Positions 44,010 through 53,932 of a DNA stretch of 64,000 nt are shown piece by piece. How positions within the stretch are numbered: the stretch's first letter is position 1; every line of letters starts with the position of its first letter. Location: the NCBI RefSeq assembly GCF_024707125.1, contig NZ_JANQAH010000001.1:34909-98908 (forward strand). Reading direction: 5' to 3'. Origin of the DNA: Devosia sp. (GTDB lineage Bacteria > Pseudomonadota > Alphaproteobacteria > Rhizobiales > Devosiaceae). Made by a program: the position numbers and the translations under genes. The notes beneath the pieces were generated by a model. That model did no database searches. It saw nothing but the letters and a program-made list of their open reading frames with translations, and had not been told where the DNA came from.

Positions 44010-44660
44010 CTATTCGTCCTTGGCCGCCCAGTTCATGCCACGACGCATGATCGTCGCCATGTTGGAATTCTCGAATTCCTTGGCCTGATGCCCCAACGTC
44101 ATGTGGAACACCTTGCCCTTACCATGCCGGCGCTTCCAGACGACCGGCATCACCACGCCGTCGATCCAATAGGCGTGCTCACCCGTAAAAGTCGTCGTCG
44201 CCAGCACCTCGTTGGAGGGGTCGACATGCATGTAATACTGCTCGGACTTGTAGGGGAACGAGCCTGAAATCCCCGCCATGATCGGGTCCTCGGGCTTGGT
44301 CACGTCGACGGTGTAGTCGATGATATTGCCCGGATGCGCCACCCACTGGCCGCCGACCATGAACTGATAGTCCACCGCTTCGCGGAAAGCATCGCTCATG
44401 CCGCCATGGTGGCCGGCAAGACCCACGCCGCCTTCGACAGCCTTGGTGAGGTTCTCCGCCTCTTCCTTGGCAATCTTGCTCATCGTGAAGATCGGAATGA
44501 TCAGCGACAGGTCGCGAATGGAGGGATCGGCAAAGGCGCTGGTCTCGGTCGCCGTGCGCACCGAATAGCCATCCTCGTGCAGCCAGCGACGATAGATCGT
44601 CGCGCATTCCTCGGGATCATGGCCTTCCCAGCCGCCATAGACGATCAAAGCACTGCGCAT
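44010..44660 (-). CDS. ThuA-domain protein (paralogue outside the thu operon)
   Basis: 216 residues of the ThuA-like class I glutamine-amidotransferase-related fold (ALIVYGGWEGHDPEECATIY, GVGLAGHHGGMSDAFRE, VVWKRRHGKGKVFHMTLGH). ThuA proteins act in 3-keto-sugar metabolism. A second, more distant ThuA is in the thu operon at 50025-50813, so the two may act on different keto-glycosides. It stands alone, converging with nrsF; GGGGGTG precedes the start. Confidence 0.85.
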   Translation of the reverse strand: MRSALIVYGGWEGHDPEECATIYRRWLHEDGYSVRTATETSAFADPSIRDLSLIIPIFTMSKIAKEEAENLTKAVEGGVGLAGHHGGMSDAFREAVDYQFMVGGQWVAHPGNIIDYTVDVTKPEDPIMAGISGSFPYKSEQYYMHVDPSNEVLATTTFTGEHAYWIDGVVMPVVWKRRHGKGKVFHMTLGHQAKEFENSNMATIMRRGMNWAAKDE

Positions 44661-44910
44661 CAGGGCACCCCCTCAAATCAAACGGGGCGGAGAATACCTG
44701 ACTCATCCGCTATTGAAACCCCAAATGGCATCGATTGCAGTGCCCATTCGTGCGCTGCCATCCGTTGGATAAATCTCGGAAATGAAACACTTTCCACTGT
44801 CACAATTAGCTGGTTAACTCCCCTTAATGCTTCAGTGGTGGCACGAAAAAATGTCGGGAGCGCCGGAAGTCGAAGCAGGGCCTTGCTGCAATCACGAAGG
44901 AACCACAGGG

Positions 44911-46512
44911 ATGAAGAAGCTTTTGCTGGGCGCCACCGCGCTCACCCTCTGCGCCGGTTTTTCGACCGCCGCTCACGCCGAATTCACACTCAACATCCTG
45001 CACATCAACGACTTCCATTCGCGCTTCGATCCGATCACCGGTTCGGACTCCAATTGCGACGCTGAAACCGACGCAGCCGGCGAATGCTTTGGTGGCATTG
45101 CGCGCCTCAAAACCATCATTGACGATACTCGCGCCAAGTACGAAGCGGGCAATTCGCTGCTGCTCTCGGCCGGCGACAATTTCCAGGGCTCGCTCTACTA
45201 CACCACCTACAAATCCAAGGTCGTTTCCGACTTCTTCAACCAGATGGGCTTTGACGTCGTTGCCACCGGCAATCACGAATTCGACGATGGCCCGGAAGAA
45301 TTCCTGAAATTCATCGAAGCGGCCGAATTCCCGATCATTGGCGGCAATTTCGACGTCACCCGCGATGAAGGCCTGCGCGGCAAGGTTCAGGGTTCCATCG
45401 TCGTCGAAGTCGGCGGCGAAAAGATCGGCATCATCGGCGCCACCACCGAAGACACCCCTGAAATCGCCTCACCGGGCGACGTCGAATTCCACGACGTCAT
45501 CCAATATGTACGCGGCGCCTCCGAAGCGCTCGATGCGGCCGGTGTCAACAAGATCATCCTCCTGAGCCACATCGGCTACAACGAAGACCTCAACGTCGCC
45601 GCCTCTCTGCCGCTGGTCGACGTCATCGTCGGCGGCCACAGCCACACGCTCCTCTCCAACACCGCCGAAGGCGCCGCCGGCCCCTACCCGACCATGGTCA
45701 CCAATCCGGCCGGCGTGGAAGTCCCCGTCGTCCAGGCCAACCAGTATGGCAAGTATCTGGGCGATATCGCCATCACCTGGGATGACAATGGCGTGGTCAC
45801 CAAGGCTGAAGGCGAGCCCTACCTGATCGACGCCTCGGTCGTCGCCAACGAAGACTTCAAGGGCCAGCTCGAAACCTTGCTCGGCCCCATCGAGGAAATG
45901 ACCAGCCAGGTCATCGGCACCACCACCGACAAGCTCGAAGGCGCCCGCGAAGTCTGCCGCGTGCAGGAATGCTCCATGGGCAATCTCCTCGCCGACGCCA
46001 TTCTCGATCGCGTTGCCGACCAGGGCGCCACCATCGCCTTCCAGAACGGCGGCGGCGTCCGCGCCTCCATCGACGCCGGTGAAATCACCGTCGGCGACGT
46101 GCTGACCGTCCTGCCCTTCTCCAACACCCTCGCTACCGTGCAGATCAGCGGTGCCGACGTTATCGAAGCGCTCGAAAACGGCGTCAGCGACATCGAAAAC
46201 GGCGCCGGCCGCTTCGCCCAGGTCGCTGGCCTCAAGTACACCTACACCCTCGCCAATCCCGCCGGCAGCCGCATCAGCGACGTGCTGGTCAAGGGCGAAG
46301 GCGACACCTGGGTGCCGATCGACGAAGAAGCCGACTACATCGTCGTCACCAACAACTACGTGCGCGGCGGCGGCGACGGCTACGAAACCTTCGCTTCGGG
46401 CGAAAACCCCTATGACTTCGGCCCGCCGCTCGAACAGGTCGTCGCCGAATACCTCGCCAAGCTGGGTGGCGAATACACGCCCTACCTCGATGGCCGCATC
46501 ACCGTGAAGTAA
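44911..46512 (+). CDS. UshA-type periplasmic 5'-nucleotidase/metallophosphatase
   Basis: 533 residues. A Sec signal peptide (1-23, ending TAAHA|E) is followed by a metallophosphatase domain with HINDFHS (Asp34, His36), AGDNFQGS, GNHEFDDG and GGHSHTLL. The C-terminal 5'-nucleotidase domain has QNGGGVRASIDAGEI and VLPFSNTLA. It releases phosphate and nucleosides from external nucleotides; the nucleosides could feed the purine importer. AAGGA lies 9 bases before the ATG at 44911. A single PHO half-site is upstream (44797), not a full box. Confidence 0.92.
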   Translation: MKKLLLGATALTLCAGFSTAAHAEFTLNILHINDFHSRFDPITGSDSNCDAETDAAGECFGGIARLKTIIDDTRAKYEAGNSLLLSAGDNFQGSLYYTTYKSKVVSDFFNQMGFDVVATGNHEFDDGPEEFLKFIEAAEFPIIGGNFDVTRDEGLRGKVQGSIVVEVGGEKIGIIGATTEDTPEIASPGDVEFHDVIQYVRGASEALDAAGVNKIILLSHIGYNEDLNVAASLPLVDVIVGGHSHTLLSNTAEGAAGPYPTMVTNPAGVEVPVVQANQYGKYLGDIAITWDDNGVVTKAEGEPYLIDASVVANEDFKGQLETLLGPIEEMTSQVIGTTTDKLEGAREVCRVQECSMGNLLADAILDRVADQGATIAFQNGGGVRASIDAGEITVGDVLTVLPFSNTLATVQISGADVIEALENGVSDIENGAGRFAQVAGLKYTYTLANPAGSRISDVLVKGEGDTWVPIDEEADYIVVTNNYVRGGGDGYETFASGENPYDFGPPLEQVVAEYLAKLGGEYTPYLDGRITVK

Positions 46513-46534
46513 GGTTTTTCGCGACACCAAACAC

Positions 46535-46562
46535 GAAGGGCGCCCATCGGGCGCCCTTTTGC
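46535..46562 (+). terminator. Rho-independent terminator after the nucleotidase
   Basis: AAGGGCGCCC-ATC-GGGCGCCCTTTT stem-loop with T-run, 24 bases after the stop at 46512. Confidence 0.9.
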
Positions 46563-46607
46563 GTTATCTCTTTTGACCGATGCGACATCCCACAAACGGA
46601 AAACACC

Positions 46608-46880
46608 ATGTGCCGCAACATCAAGCCGCTCTTCAATTTCGAGCCGCCCGCCAGCAAGAACGAAATGCATGAGGCGGCCCTGCAATTCGTCCGCAAGATT
46701 TCCGGCTTCAACCGCCCGTCGCATGCCAACGAGGCGGCATTTTATGACGCCGTGGAAGAGATCGAGAAATCAGTCCGCAAGCTGCTGACCGCCCTCGACA
46801 CCAAGGCCCCGCCCAGGGATCGCGAAGTCGTCGCGGCCAAGGCTCGCGAACGAGCCCGCGAGCGCTACGGCACCACCTGA
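46608..46880 (+). CDS. DUF2277 family protein
   Basis: 90 residues with the DUF2277 pattern MCRNIKPLFNFEPPAS at the start and ALQFVRKISGF in the middle, and a basic C-terminus. Small, cytoplasmic, widely conserved in bacteria, function unknown. It starts 95 bases after the nucleotidase stop, beyond a terminator, so it should have its own promoter. Confidence 0.85.
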   Translation: MCRNIKPLFNFEPPASKNEMHEAALQFVRKISGFNRPSHANEAAFYDAVEEIEKSVRKLLTALDTKAPPRDREVVAAKARERARERYGTT

Positions 46881-46885
46881 GGGCG

Positions 46886-47137
46886 CTAAACCCGACGTGC
46901 CAACTGCCCCCAGGCCAGCAGGATCACCACTGCACCAACGATAGCGCCGATGAAATTCGCCCCATCGCCCGGCCCATACCAGCCGATCTGCTGCCCAAGC
47001 CAGGTCGCCACCACCGAGCCGACAATGCCCAGCACCGTCGTGAGGATGAACCCCTGCGGCTTGTTATCGCCCGGCGTGATCCACTTGGCGATCAGGCCAG
47101 CCAGAAAACCAATGATGATGGCCCAGACAATTCCCAT
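46886..47137 (-). CDS. GlsB/YeaQ/YmgE family small membrane protein
   Basis: 83 residues with three helices and the Gly-rich pattern of the transglycosylase-associated family (IIIGFLAGLIAKWITPG, VLGIVGSVVATWLG, GAIVGAVVILLAWG). Often stress-induced, no enzyme activity established. GGGAGCG lies 5 bases before the ATG at 47137. It converges with the DUF2277 gene. Confidence 0.88.
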   Translation of the reverse strand: MGIVWAIIIGFLAGLIAKWITPGDNKPQGFILTTVLGIVGSVVATWLGQQIGWYGPGDGANFIGAIVGAVVILLAWGQLARRV

Positions 47138-47237
47138 TGCGACGCTCCCACGATAACAGCGCCATAAATTGGAATGCCCTCCCAAGCTTGCAAGAGCGAA
47201 CCCGCAATCGGGGCATTGTGCCCCCTAGTTTTCCCGC

Positions 47238-47744
47238 TTATTCCGGCCGCGCCAGCACTTTCTGGGCAAAGCCGGGCGCCGCCACGAGGTTGGCGAGCCC
47301 GCGCAATTGCTCGGTCGTCCCTTCCCCCAATACCGCGTCTATCCGCTCGTTCAGCTCTTGCCAGAGCACATACATCTGCCGTGTCTGTTTGAGCCCTTGT
47401 TCGGTCAACACCGCCCGCTTCACCCGCCTGTCGTTCGCGTCCACCACGACCTCCACCAGCCCATCGCGCACCAGCGGCCGCAGTGCATGCGTCAGCGCAG
47501 AAATCTGGATCGAGAGCCGCTTCGCCAGCGCCTGCAATGACGGCCCCGTTCCGCTCGGCGCGCCGCCAAGCTCATCGATCCGCGCCACCAGCAGCGCCTG
47601 CCCCGAAGTCAGCCCCGACGCGGCCAGCGCATCGTCATAAAGCTGCGTCAGTTGCCGCGACGCCACCCGCAGCGCGGTATGCGTGCAGGTGAGCGGGTCA
47701 TAGGCTTCAGTGCTTTCGACATCTGCGGGCGTGATTTTTGCCAT
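47238..47744 (-). CDS. MarR-family transcriptional regulator
   Basis: 168 residues: a MarR winged helix with recognition region LQALAKRLSIQISALTHALRPLVRDGLVE and wing DANDRRVKRAVLTEQG. GGAG lies 8 bases before the ATG at 47744, which was preferred to the ATG at 47750. It is divergent from an SDR gene, and the 97-base gap has a palindrome likely to be its operator, so repression of both genes is inferred. Confidence 0.88.
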   Translation of the reverse strand: MAKITPADVESTEAYDPLTCTHTALRVASRQLTQLYDDALAASGLTSGQALLVARIDELGGAPSGTGPSLQALAKRLSIQISALTHALRPLVRDGLVEVVVDANDRRVKRAVLTEQGLKQTRQMYVLWQELNERIDAVLGEGTTEQLRGLANLVAAPGFAQKVLARPE

Positions 47745-47810
47745 TGTCATTCTCCACTCGACAAAATAGTTGAGCACATCACCATTGACAAGAACATGGT
47801 CCGATCCCAA

Positions 47811-47830
47811 TTAGTTGAGCACTCAATTAA
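47811..47830. promoter_or_regulatory. MarR-type operator
   Basis: TTAGTTGAG-CA-CTCAATTAA is an 8-of-9 inverted repeat 12 bases before the SDR start. A second half (TAGTTGAGCACA) lies at 47766-47777, nearer the regulator gene. Confidence 0.6.
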
Positions 47831-47841
47831 AGGAGCATTCC

Positions 47842-48624
47842 ATGTCCAAAACCGCTCTCATCACCGGTGCCTCCTCTGGCATCGGCGCCGTCTACGCCCA
47901 GCGCCTCGCCGCCCGCGGCTATGATCTCGTCCTCGTCGCCCGCCGCGCCGAGCGTCTCGCAGACCTCGCGACCCAATTGCAGCAGGCTCACAAAGTTTCC
48001 GTCCGCACCATCGCTGCCGATCTCTCGGCCGACGCCGGCATGGCCAGCATCGAAACCGTACTACGCGACGAAGAGATCGACCTTCTGGTCAACAATGCCG
48101 GCATGGGCCCGATTTCCTCGACCGCTGACCTCAGCGACGAAGCCGCAGCGCAGACCCTCGCCCTCAACGTCACCGCCCTCATGCGCCTCACCCGCGCCGC
48201 CCTTCCGGCCATGCGCGCCCGCAAGTCCGGCGCCATCGTCAATGTCGGCTCAGTCATGGCCTTCCACGCCATGCCTGCCACCTCGCTTTACAGCGCCACC
48301 AAGGCTTTCGTCCTGACCTATAGCCGCGCCATCCAGCAGGAAGTGCAAGCCGACGGCATCCAGGTACAGGCCGTCCTCCCCGCCGGCACCGTCACCGAAT
48401 TCTACGAAGCCGCCGGCGTACCAATCGCCAATTTCGACCAGTCCGTCTTCATGACCGCCGAAAACCTCGTCGACGCCGCCCTCGCCGGCCTCGACCGCGG
48501 CGAAGAAGTCACCCTCCCCTCGGTCCACGACCTCGAGCTCTGGAACACCTACGACACCGCCCGCCAAAACCTCTTCGGCGGCACCCAGAACGGCAAGCCG
48601 GCCTCACGCTACCAAGCCGCCTGA
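47842..48624 (+). CDS. Short-chain dehydrogenase/reductase
   Basis: 260 residues of the classical SDR fold. The cofactor loop is TGASSGIG, followed by NNAGMG and the catalytic YxxxK as YSATK preceded by a Ser in NVGSVMAF. Arg residues after the second strand (VARRAERL) suggest NADP. The substrate is unknown. AAAGGAG is 7 bases before the ATG at 47842. Probably repressed by the divergent MarR protein; a strong terminator follows. Confidence 0.88.
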   Translation: MSKTALITGASSGIGAVYAQRLAARGYDLVLVARRAERLADLATQLQQAHKVSVRTIAADLSADAGMASIETVLRDEEIDLLVNNAGMGPISSTADLSDEAAAQTLALNVTALMRLTRAALPAMRARKSGAIVNVGSVMAFHAMPATSLYSATKAFVLTYSRAIQQEVQADGIQVQAVLPAGTVTEFYEAAGVPIANFDQSVFMTAENLVDAALAGLDRGEEVTLPSVHDLELWNTYDTARQNLFGGTQNGKPASRYQAA

Positions 48625-48626
48625 AA

Positions 48627-48663
48627 CAAAAAGGCCGCCCCGATTTCGGAGCGGCCTTTTTTT
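48627..48663 (+). terminator. Rho-independent terminator after the SDR gene
   Basis: AAAAAGGCCGC...GCGGCCTTTTTTT stem-loop with a long T-run directly after the stop at 48624. Confidence 0.9.
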
Positions 48664-48685
48664 ATCGCAACCCACGGATGTCCCC

Positions 48686-48752
48686 CCCCGGCGAACGCCG
48701 GGGCCCATCCTGAAATGCCTCCACCGTGTCATTCCCGCAAAAGCGGGATCTC
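48686..48752. repeat. Two adjacent palindromic half-elements
   Basis: A CCCCGGCGAACGCCGGGGCCCATCC half (48686-48710) is followed by a mutated GTCATTCCCGCAAAAGCGGGATC half (about 48721-48752). They lie in the gap between the SDR terminator and the end of thuB. Confidence 0.65.
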
Positions 48753-48796
48753 TGTTCCCGGCAGAACATCTCTCGTAGGAGCGAACCGCGCCCGGC

Positions 48797-49840
48797 TTAC
48801 ACCTTATGCTCGGCCCGATCCCTATCCGTCACCGTCGCCAGATCCAGCACCTTCTGGATATTGGTCGCATGGCGGAAGCTCGGCTCGAGGTTCTTCCCGG
48901 CCCGCACCGCTTCAGCAAAACGCTGATAATTCGTCGGCACCGGGTCGACCGCAACCTCGGTCCAGGTACCGGTCTCGATATCGTCGCCAAGGCACGTAAA
49001 CAGCTTCGACCAGTCATGCCGATGCTGCACTTCCACCGAGCCCTTTTCGCCATAGACGCGCAGGCGCAGCTCATTGAAGTGGCCGGTCGCCCAACGCGTT
49101 GCATGGACCACGCCCAGCGCGCCATTCTCCAGCTGCGCCGTCATGGCAAAGCTGTCATTGGCGTCGAGATCGTATTCACCAATCCGGTTGCCCTCAGCCT
49201 TGTCAAAGGTGTGTAGGCGGCAGAACACATCCGAGAAATCGCTGCCAGCGCCATAGGCGGCAAAGTCGAGAATGTGCACGCCAATATCGCCCAGCACGCC
49301 GTTTGAGCCGTGCTTCTTCGACAGGCGCCACAGCCACTGGCTTTCCGTGCGCCAGTCGCCCCACGCCTTCGAAACCAGCCAGCTCTGCAGGTAGCTCGCT
49401 TCAAAATGCTTGACGGCGCCGACCTGACCGGACTGCACGATCTCGCGCGCCTTCTGCAGCTGCGCGACATTGCGATAGGTCAGGTTGACCATGTTAACGA
49501 GGCCCAGCCGCTCGGCCGTCTCGGTCATTTCCATGGCCTTGGCATGGTCCGTCGCGAGCGGCTTTTCGCAGAAGACGTGCTTGCCGGCATTCAGTGCCGC
49601 CATGGTCGTCGGATGGTGGATGCTGTCCGGGGTGACATTGGCCACCGCGTCGAACTCGCCCCAGGCCAGGGCCGCGTCGAGCGAGCCAAAACCCCTCTCG
49701 ATACCGTGGACCTTGTTGAACGCCTCGACCCGCGCCGGATCGACGTCCACGCCGCCCACCAGTGTCACGCCGTCGATGGCAGCGAAATGCTTGGCATGCT
49801 GATTGGCCATGCCGCCGGTACCCAGAATGAGGATACGCAT
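48797..49840 (-). CDS. thuB: ThuB, Gfo/Idh/MocA-family sugar 3-dehydrogenase
   Basis: 347 residues: N-terminal Rossmann fold (LILGTGGMANQH, residues 4-15) and the Gfo/Idh/MocA catalytic motif CEKPLATD. The C-terminal domain has GDIGVHILDFA. In Sinorhizobium and Agrobacterium ThuB oxidises trehalose, maltitol and sucrose isomers to 3-keto derivatives together with ThuA. It is the last gene of thuEFGKAB, separated from thuA by a palindromic element. Confidence 0.88.
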   Translation of the reverse strand: MRILILGTGGMANQHAKHFAAIDGVTLVGGVDVDPARVEAFNKVHGIERGFGSLDAALAWGEFDAVANVTPDSIHHPTTMAALNAGKHVFCEKPLATDHAKAMEMTETAERLGLVNMVNLTYRNVAQLQKAREIVQSGQVGAVKHFEASYLQSWLVSKAWGDWRTESQWLWRLSKKHGSNGVLGDIGVHILDFAAYGAGSDFSDVFCRLHTFDKAEGNRIGEYDLDANDSFAMTAQLENGALGVVHATRWATGHFNELRLRVYGEKGSVEVQHRHDWSKLFTCLGDDIETGTWTEVAVDPVPTNYQRFAEAVRAGKNLEPSFRHATNIQKVLDLATVTDRDRAEHKV

Positions 49841-49926
49841 TCTTTTGATTCCTTGGCCGCCGCGGCAGCCGCTAAACAGTTTTCAACTCACCGGGGCCGC
49901 AAAGTAGCCCTCGATACCTACCCCAT

Positions 49927-50005
49927 CGTCATCGCCCGGCTTGTCCGGGCGATCCATTACCGCGCTCGCGGCCCCTGGATTGCCCGGACAAGCCGGCCAA
50001 TGACG
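49927..50005. repeat. Palindromic repeat between thuA and thuB
   Basis: CGTCATCGCCCGGCTTGTCC... on the left and ...GGACAAGCCGGCCAATGACG on the right form a two-armed element with a different stem sequence but the same GTCA...TGAC ends as the other family members. It fills most of the 184-base gap. Confidence 0.75.
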
Positions 50006-50024
50006 AAAGAAGGGAAATTGCGTC

Positions 50025-50813
50025 TTACTTCTTCACTTCGCCTGCATGGTCGGCCGACGAAAGCTTGGCGCCGCGTTCTTCGATCTTTTCGATCGCTTCG
50101 CCAACCGGCGTATTCGGCGCCTTCATCAGGTGCGAATGGCGGTCGCCGTTATAGGCCCAGTTGACCGCATTGCGCAGCACCTGGCCCACATTGGCGTCGT
50201 GATAGGTCGGATAGGTTTCGTGGCCGGGGCGGAAGTAGAAGATATTGCCCGCGCCGCGACGATAGGTCAGGCCCGAACGGAACACTTCGCCGCCCTGGAA
50301 CCAGGAAACGAACACGGTTTCGAGCGGCTCCGGCACGGAGAAGGGCTCGCCATACATTTCTTCATATTCGAGCTCGAAGTAGGCCGGCAGGCCCTTGGCG
50401 ATCGGATGACCCGGATTGACGACCCAGAGGCGTTCGCGTTCGCCCGCTTCGCGCCAGTGGAGGTTCGCCGGCGAACCCATCAGTCCCTTGAAGACCTTGG
50501 AGTGGTGGCCCGAATGCAGCACGATCAGGCCCATGCCCTGCCACACATGTTCCATGACGCGCTTGACGACGACGTCGTCGACCTTGTCGTGAGCCGCATG
50601 GCCCCACCAGACCAGAACATCGGTTTCGGCCAGCACGGCATCGGTCAGCCCGTGTTCCGGTTCCTGCAGCGTCGTGGTCTTGGTCGAGATATTGCTATCC
50701 TGCGCGATGAGCGAGGCAATCTGGTTGTGCATCCCGTTGGGATAGTTTTCAGCAACCGTCTTGTTCTTCTGCTCGTGGACGTTCTCGCCCCAGACCAGGG
50801 TACGGATCGGCAT
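50025..50813 (-). CDS. thuA: ThuA, trehalose-utilisation protein
   Basis: 262 residues of the ThuA family (TLVWGENVHEQKNKTVAENY, VLVWWGHAAHDKVDD, GLIVLHSGHHSKVFKGLMG, NIFYFRPGHETYPTY). It resembles amidotransferase folds but lacks their Cys triad. It works with ThuB in assimilation of trehalose through 3-keto sugars. AGGAG lies 7 bases before the ATG at 50813. It lies 182 bases after thuK, a gap holding a palindromic element and a further palindrome. Confidence 0.92.
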   Translation of the reverse strand: MPIRTLVWGENVHEQKNKTVAENYPNGMHNQIASLIAQDSNISTKTTTLQEPEHGLTDAVLAETDVLVWWGHAAHDKVDDVVVKRVMEHVWQGMGLIVLHSGHHSKVFKGLMGSPANLHWREAGERERLWVVNPGHPIAKGLPAYFELEYEEMYGEPFSVPEPLETVFVSWFQGGEVFRSGLTYRRGAGNIFYFRPGHETYPTYHDANVGQVLRNAVNWAYNGDRHSHLMKAPNTPVGEAIEKIEERGAKLSSADHAGEVKK

Positions 50814-50870
50814 TGGTAGTCTCCTAGTTTGACGAGCCGGATGTGGAGGCATCGGCCCTTTCTCATTTCT

Positions 50871-50946
50871 CTGCGCCATTCCCGCGAAGGCGGGAATCTC
50901 CTTTCATCGATCAAGGGAGATTCCCGCCTTCGCGGGAATGACGCAG
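50871..50946. repeat. Palindromic repeat between thuK and thuA
   Basis: CTGCGCCATTCCCGCGAAGG... and its near-perfect inverted copy ending ...TTCGCGGGAATGACGCAG. Two-armed element of the GTCATTCCCGC family, with GAAGGC/GCCTTC-type loops. Confidence 0.85.
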
Positions 50947-50957
50947 CGATTGGTTTT

Positions 50958-50979
50958 GTGGCGGCCCTAGGGCCGCCAC
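50958..50979. repeat. 22-base perfect palindrome downstream of thuK
   Basis: GTGGCGGCCCT/AGGGCCGCCAC with no central spacer, 17 bases after the thuK stop on the minus strand. No T-run follows, so a stabilising hairpin or protein site is as likely as termination. Confidence 0.6.
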
Positions 50980-50995
50980 GGCATTTGTGATTGAT

Positions 50996-52000
50996 TTAGC
51001 GGATCGGCTTGCCCGCGGCATCGAAACGATGAATGCGCTCTTCCTGCGGCGAAACCTTGAGCACCTGGCCGCTCTGATAGCTGACCGCACCGTCGAGGCG
51101 TACCACGACCGGTTCTTCCTGGCCCATATCGAGATAGACATAGGAATCCGCACCGAGATTTTCGGTATGGATCACTGTGCCTTCCCAAATGCCATCGGCT
51201 TTGATGTCCATGTGCTCGCCGCGAATACCCAGCGTCGCACAACCGAACTTGTCGGCCTTGTCGCCGGCAATGAAGTTCATCTTGGGCGAGCCGATAAAGC
51301 CGGCAACGAAAATGCTGTCCGGGCGCTCATAGAGCTCCATCGGCGTGCCGACCTGTTCGACAAGACCATCGCGCAGCACGCAGATGCGGTCGGCCAGGGT
51401 CATGGCCTCCACCTGGTCATGTGTCACATAGATCATGGTGACGTGGTCCATGCTCTCGTGGAGCTTGGCGATCTCGATACGGGTCGCCACACGCAGCGCG
51501 GCGTCGAGGTTCGACAGCGGTTCGTCGAAGAGGAACACCTTCGGATCGCGGGTGATGGCCCGGCCGATGGCAACGCGCTGGCGCTGACCGCCCGAAAGCT
51601 GCTTGGGCAGGCGGTCGAGATACTGCCGGATCTGCAGCATGTCGGCGGCTTTTTCCACGCGCCGCTGGATCTCTTCCTTGCCCTTGCCCTTTTCGAGCGT
51701 CAGGCCGAAGGCCATGTTTTCGTAGACCGTCATATGCGGATAAAGCGCATAGGACTGGAACACCATGGCAATGCCGCGCTTGGAAGGCGCCAGCGCATTG
51801 ACCAGCTTGCCGTCAAACAGCATCTCGCCCGAGGTAATATCCTCAAGTCCCGAGATCAGGCGCAGCAGGGTGGATTTGCCACAGCCCGAAGGGCCGACAA
51901 ACACCATGAACTCGCCCTTGCGGACTTCCAGATCGACGCCCTTGATCACGTCGACCATGCCAAAGGACTTGCGGACATTGCGAAGTTCGATCGCAGCCAT
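50996..52000 (-). CDS. thuK: ThuK, sugar ABC transporter ATPase (MalK/UgpC type)
   Basis: 334 residues. Walker A GPSGCGKST, Q-loop VFQSYALYPHMTV, signature LSGGQRQR, Walker B VFLFDEPLSNLD, H-loop VTHDQVEA. A C-terminal MalK-like OB domain fills about 240-334. It powers ThuE-ThuF-ThuG uptake of trehalose, maltitol or sucrose isomers. AAGGAG lies 9-10 bases before the start at 52000. Order thuE-F-G-K-A-B is as in S. meliloti. Confidence 0.95.
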   Translation of the reverse strand: MAAIELRNVRKSFGMVDVIKGVDLEVRKGEFMVFVGPSGCGKSTLLRLISGLEDITSGEMLFDGKLVNALAPSKRGIAMVFQSYALYPHMTVYENMAFGLTLEKGKGKEEIQRRVEKAADMLQIRQYLDRLPKQLSGGQRQRVAIGRAITRDPKVFLFDEPLSNLDAALRVATRIEIAKLHESMDHVTMIYVTHDQVEAMTLADRICVLRDGLVEQVGTPMELYERPDSIFVAGFIGSPKMNFIAGDKADKFGCATLGIRGEHMDIKADGIWEGTVIHTENLGADSYVYLDMGQEEPVVVRLDGAVSYQSGQVLKVSPQEERIHRFDAAGKPIR

Positions 52001-52013
52001 TTTCTAAAACTCC

Positions 52014-52858
52014 TTAGCCCTTCACGCCGCCGGCCGTCAGGCCCGACACGATTTTGCGCTGGAAGACGAGAACGAGGATCACCAGAGGCACGGTGACGAT
52101 GACCGAGGCAGCCATGATGTTGCCCCAGGGGATTTCATATTGGGTGCTGCCCGAGAGCAGCGCGATGGCCACCGGCACGGTGCGTGTCTCGTTACTGGAG
52201 GTGAAGGTGAGCGCGAAGAGGAACTCGTTCCACGCCCCGATGAAGGCGAGGATGCCCGTCGTCACCAGCGCCGGCCACATCAGCGGCATAAACACGCGGG
52301 TAATGATCACCCAGGGCGAAGCCCCGTCGACAATGGCCGCTTCTTCGATTTCCACCGGCAGGTCACGCATGAAGGTCGTCAGAACCCACACGGTGAACGG
52401 CAGCGTAAAGATCGTATAGGAGAAGATCAGCGCCCATGGCGTGTTGTAGATGCCCAGGGCTCGGATCACCTCGAAGAGGCCGGCCAGCACCGCCATCTGC
52501 GGGAACATCGAAATCCCCAGAATGGTCAGCAGCAACAGCCCCCTGCCCCGGAACCGCACGCGGGCCAGCGCAAACGACGCGGTGATGGCAAGAAACAGCG
52601 CCAGGATCACCGTGACCGAGGACACGAAGATCGAATTGAGCAGGTTGCGCGGGAAACTGCCCGAATTGAGCACGTTCCAATAGTTGTCGAGGCTGAACGA
52701 GGTCGGCCAGTAATTGACCTGGAACAGCGCCGTACCCGACTTAAAGCTGGTCAGGATCGCGTAGTAGAACGGGAACACGCTCACCAGGACGATGAAGCCT
52801 ACGAGCAGGTAGAACAGCGTCCACTTGGTCGCTTTCCAGAGATCGAAAGTCGCACCCA

Positions 52859-52859
<1 letters not shown>
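52014..52859 (-). CDS. thuG: ThuG, sugar ABC transporter permease
   Basis: 281 residues with six helices and the MalG-type EAA loop EEAAIVDGASPWVIITRVFMP, the contact with ThuK. The ATG at 52859 shares one base with the thuF stop (TAATG), so the two permeases are translated together. It forms the membrane channel with ThuF. Confidence 0.93.
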
Positions 52860-53839
<980 letters not shown>

Positions 53840-53874
53840 CGTTGCTCCTCCCAACGCCTATGGTCATCTATTGC

Positions 53875-53913
53875 GCAAGGCGGGCGGCGGGAAATCCCGG
53901 CCGTCCGCCTTGC
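53875..53913 (-). other. Intercistronic hairpin between thuE and thuF
   Basis: GCAAGGCGG...CCGCCTTGC stem of at least 9 bp with further internal pairing (CGGGA/TCCCG), no T-run. Hairpins after a binding-protein gene commonly stabilise its mRNA relative to the permease genes. Confidence 0.6.
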
Positions 53914-53932
53914 TGCTGGGCCCTGGGAGGAC

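Noticed and set aside
44797..44803. PHO box before the 5'-nucleotidase
   Set aside because: Only one 7-base unit (CTGTCAC); the partner unit 11 bases on matches poorly.
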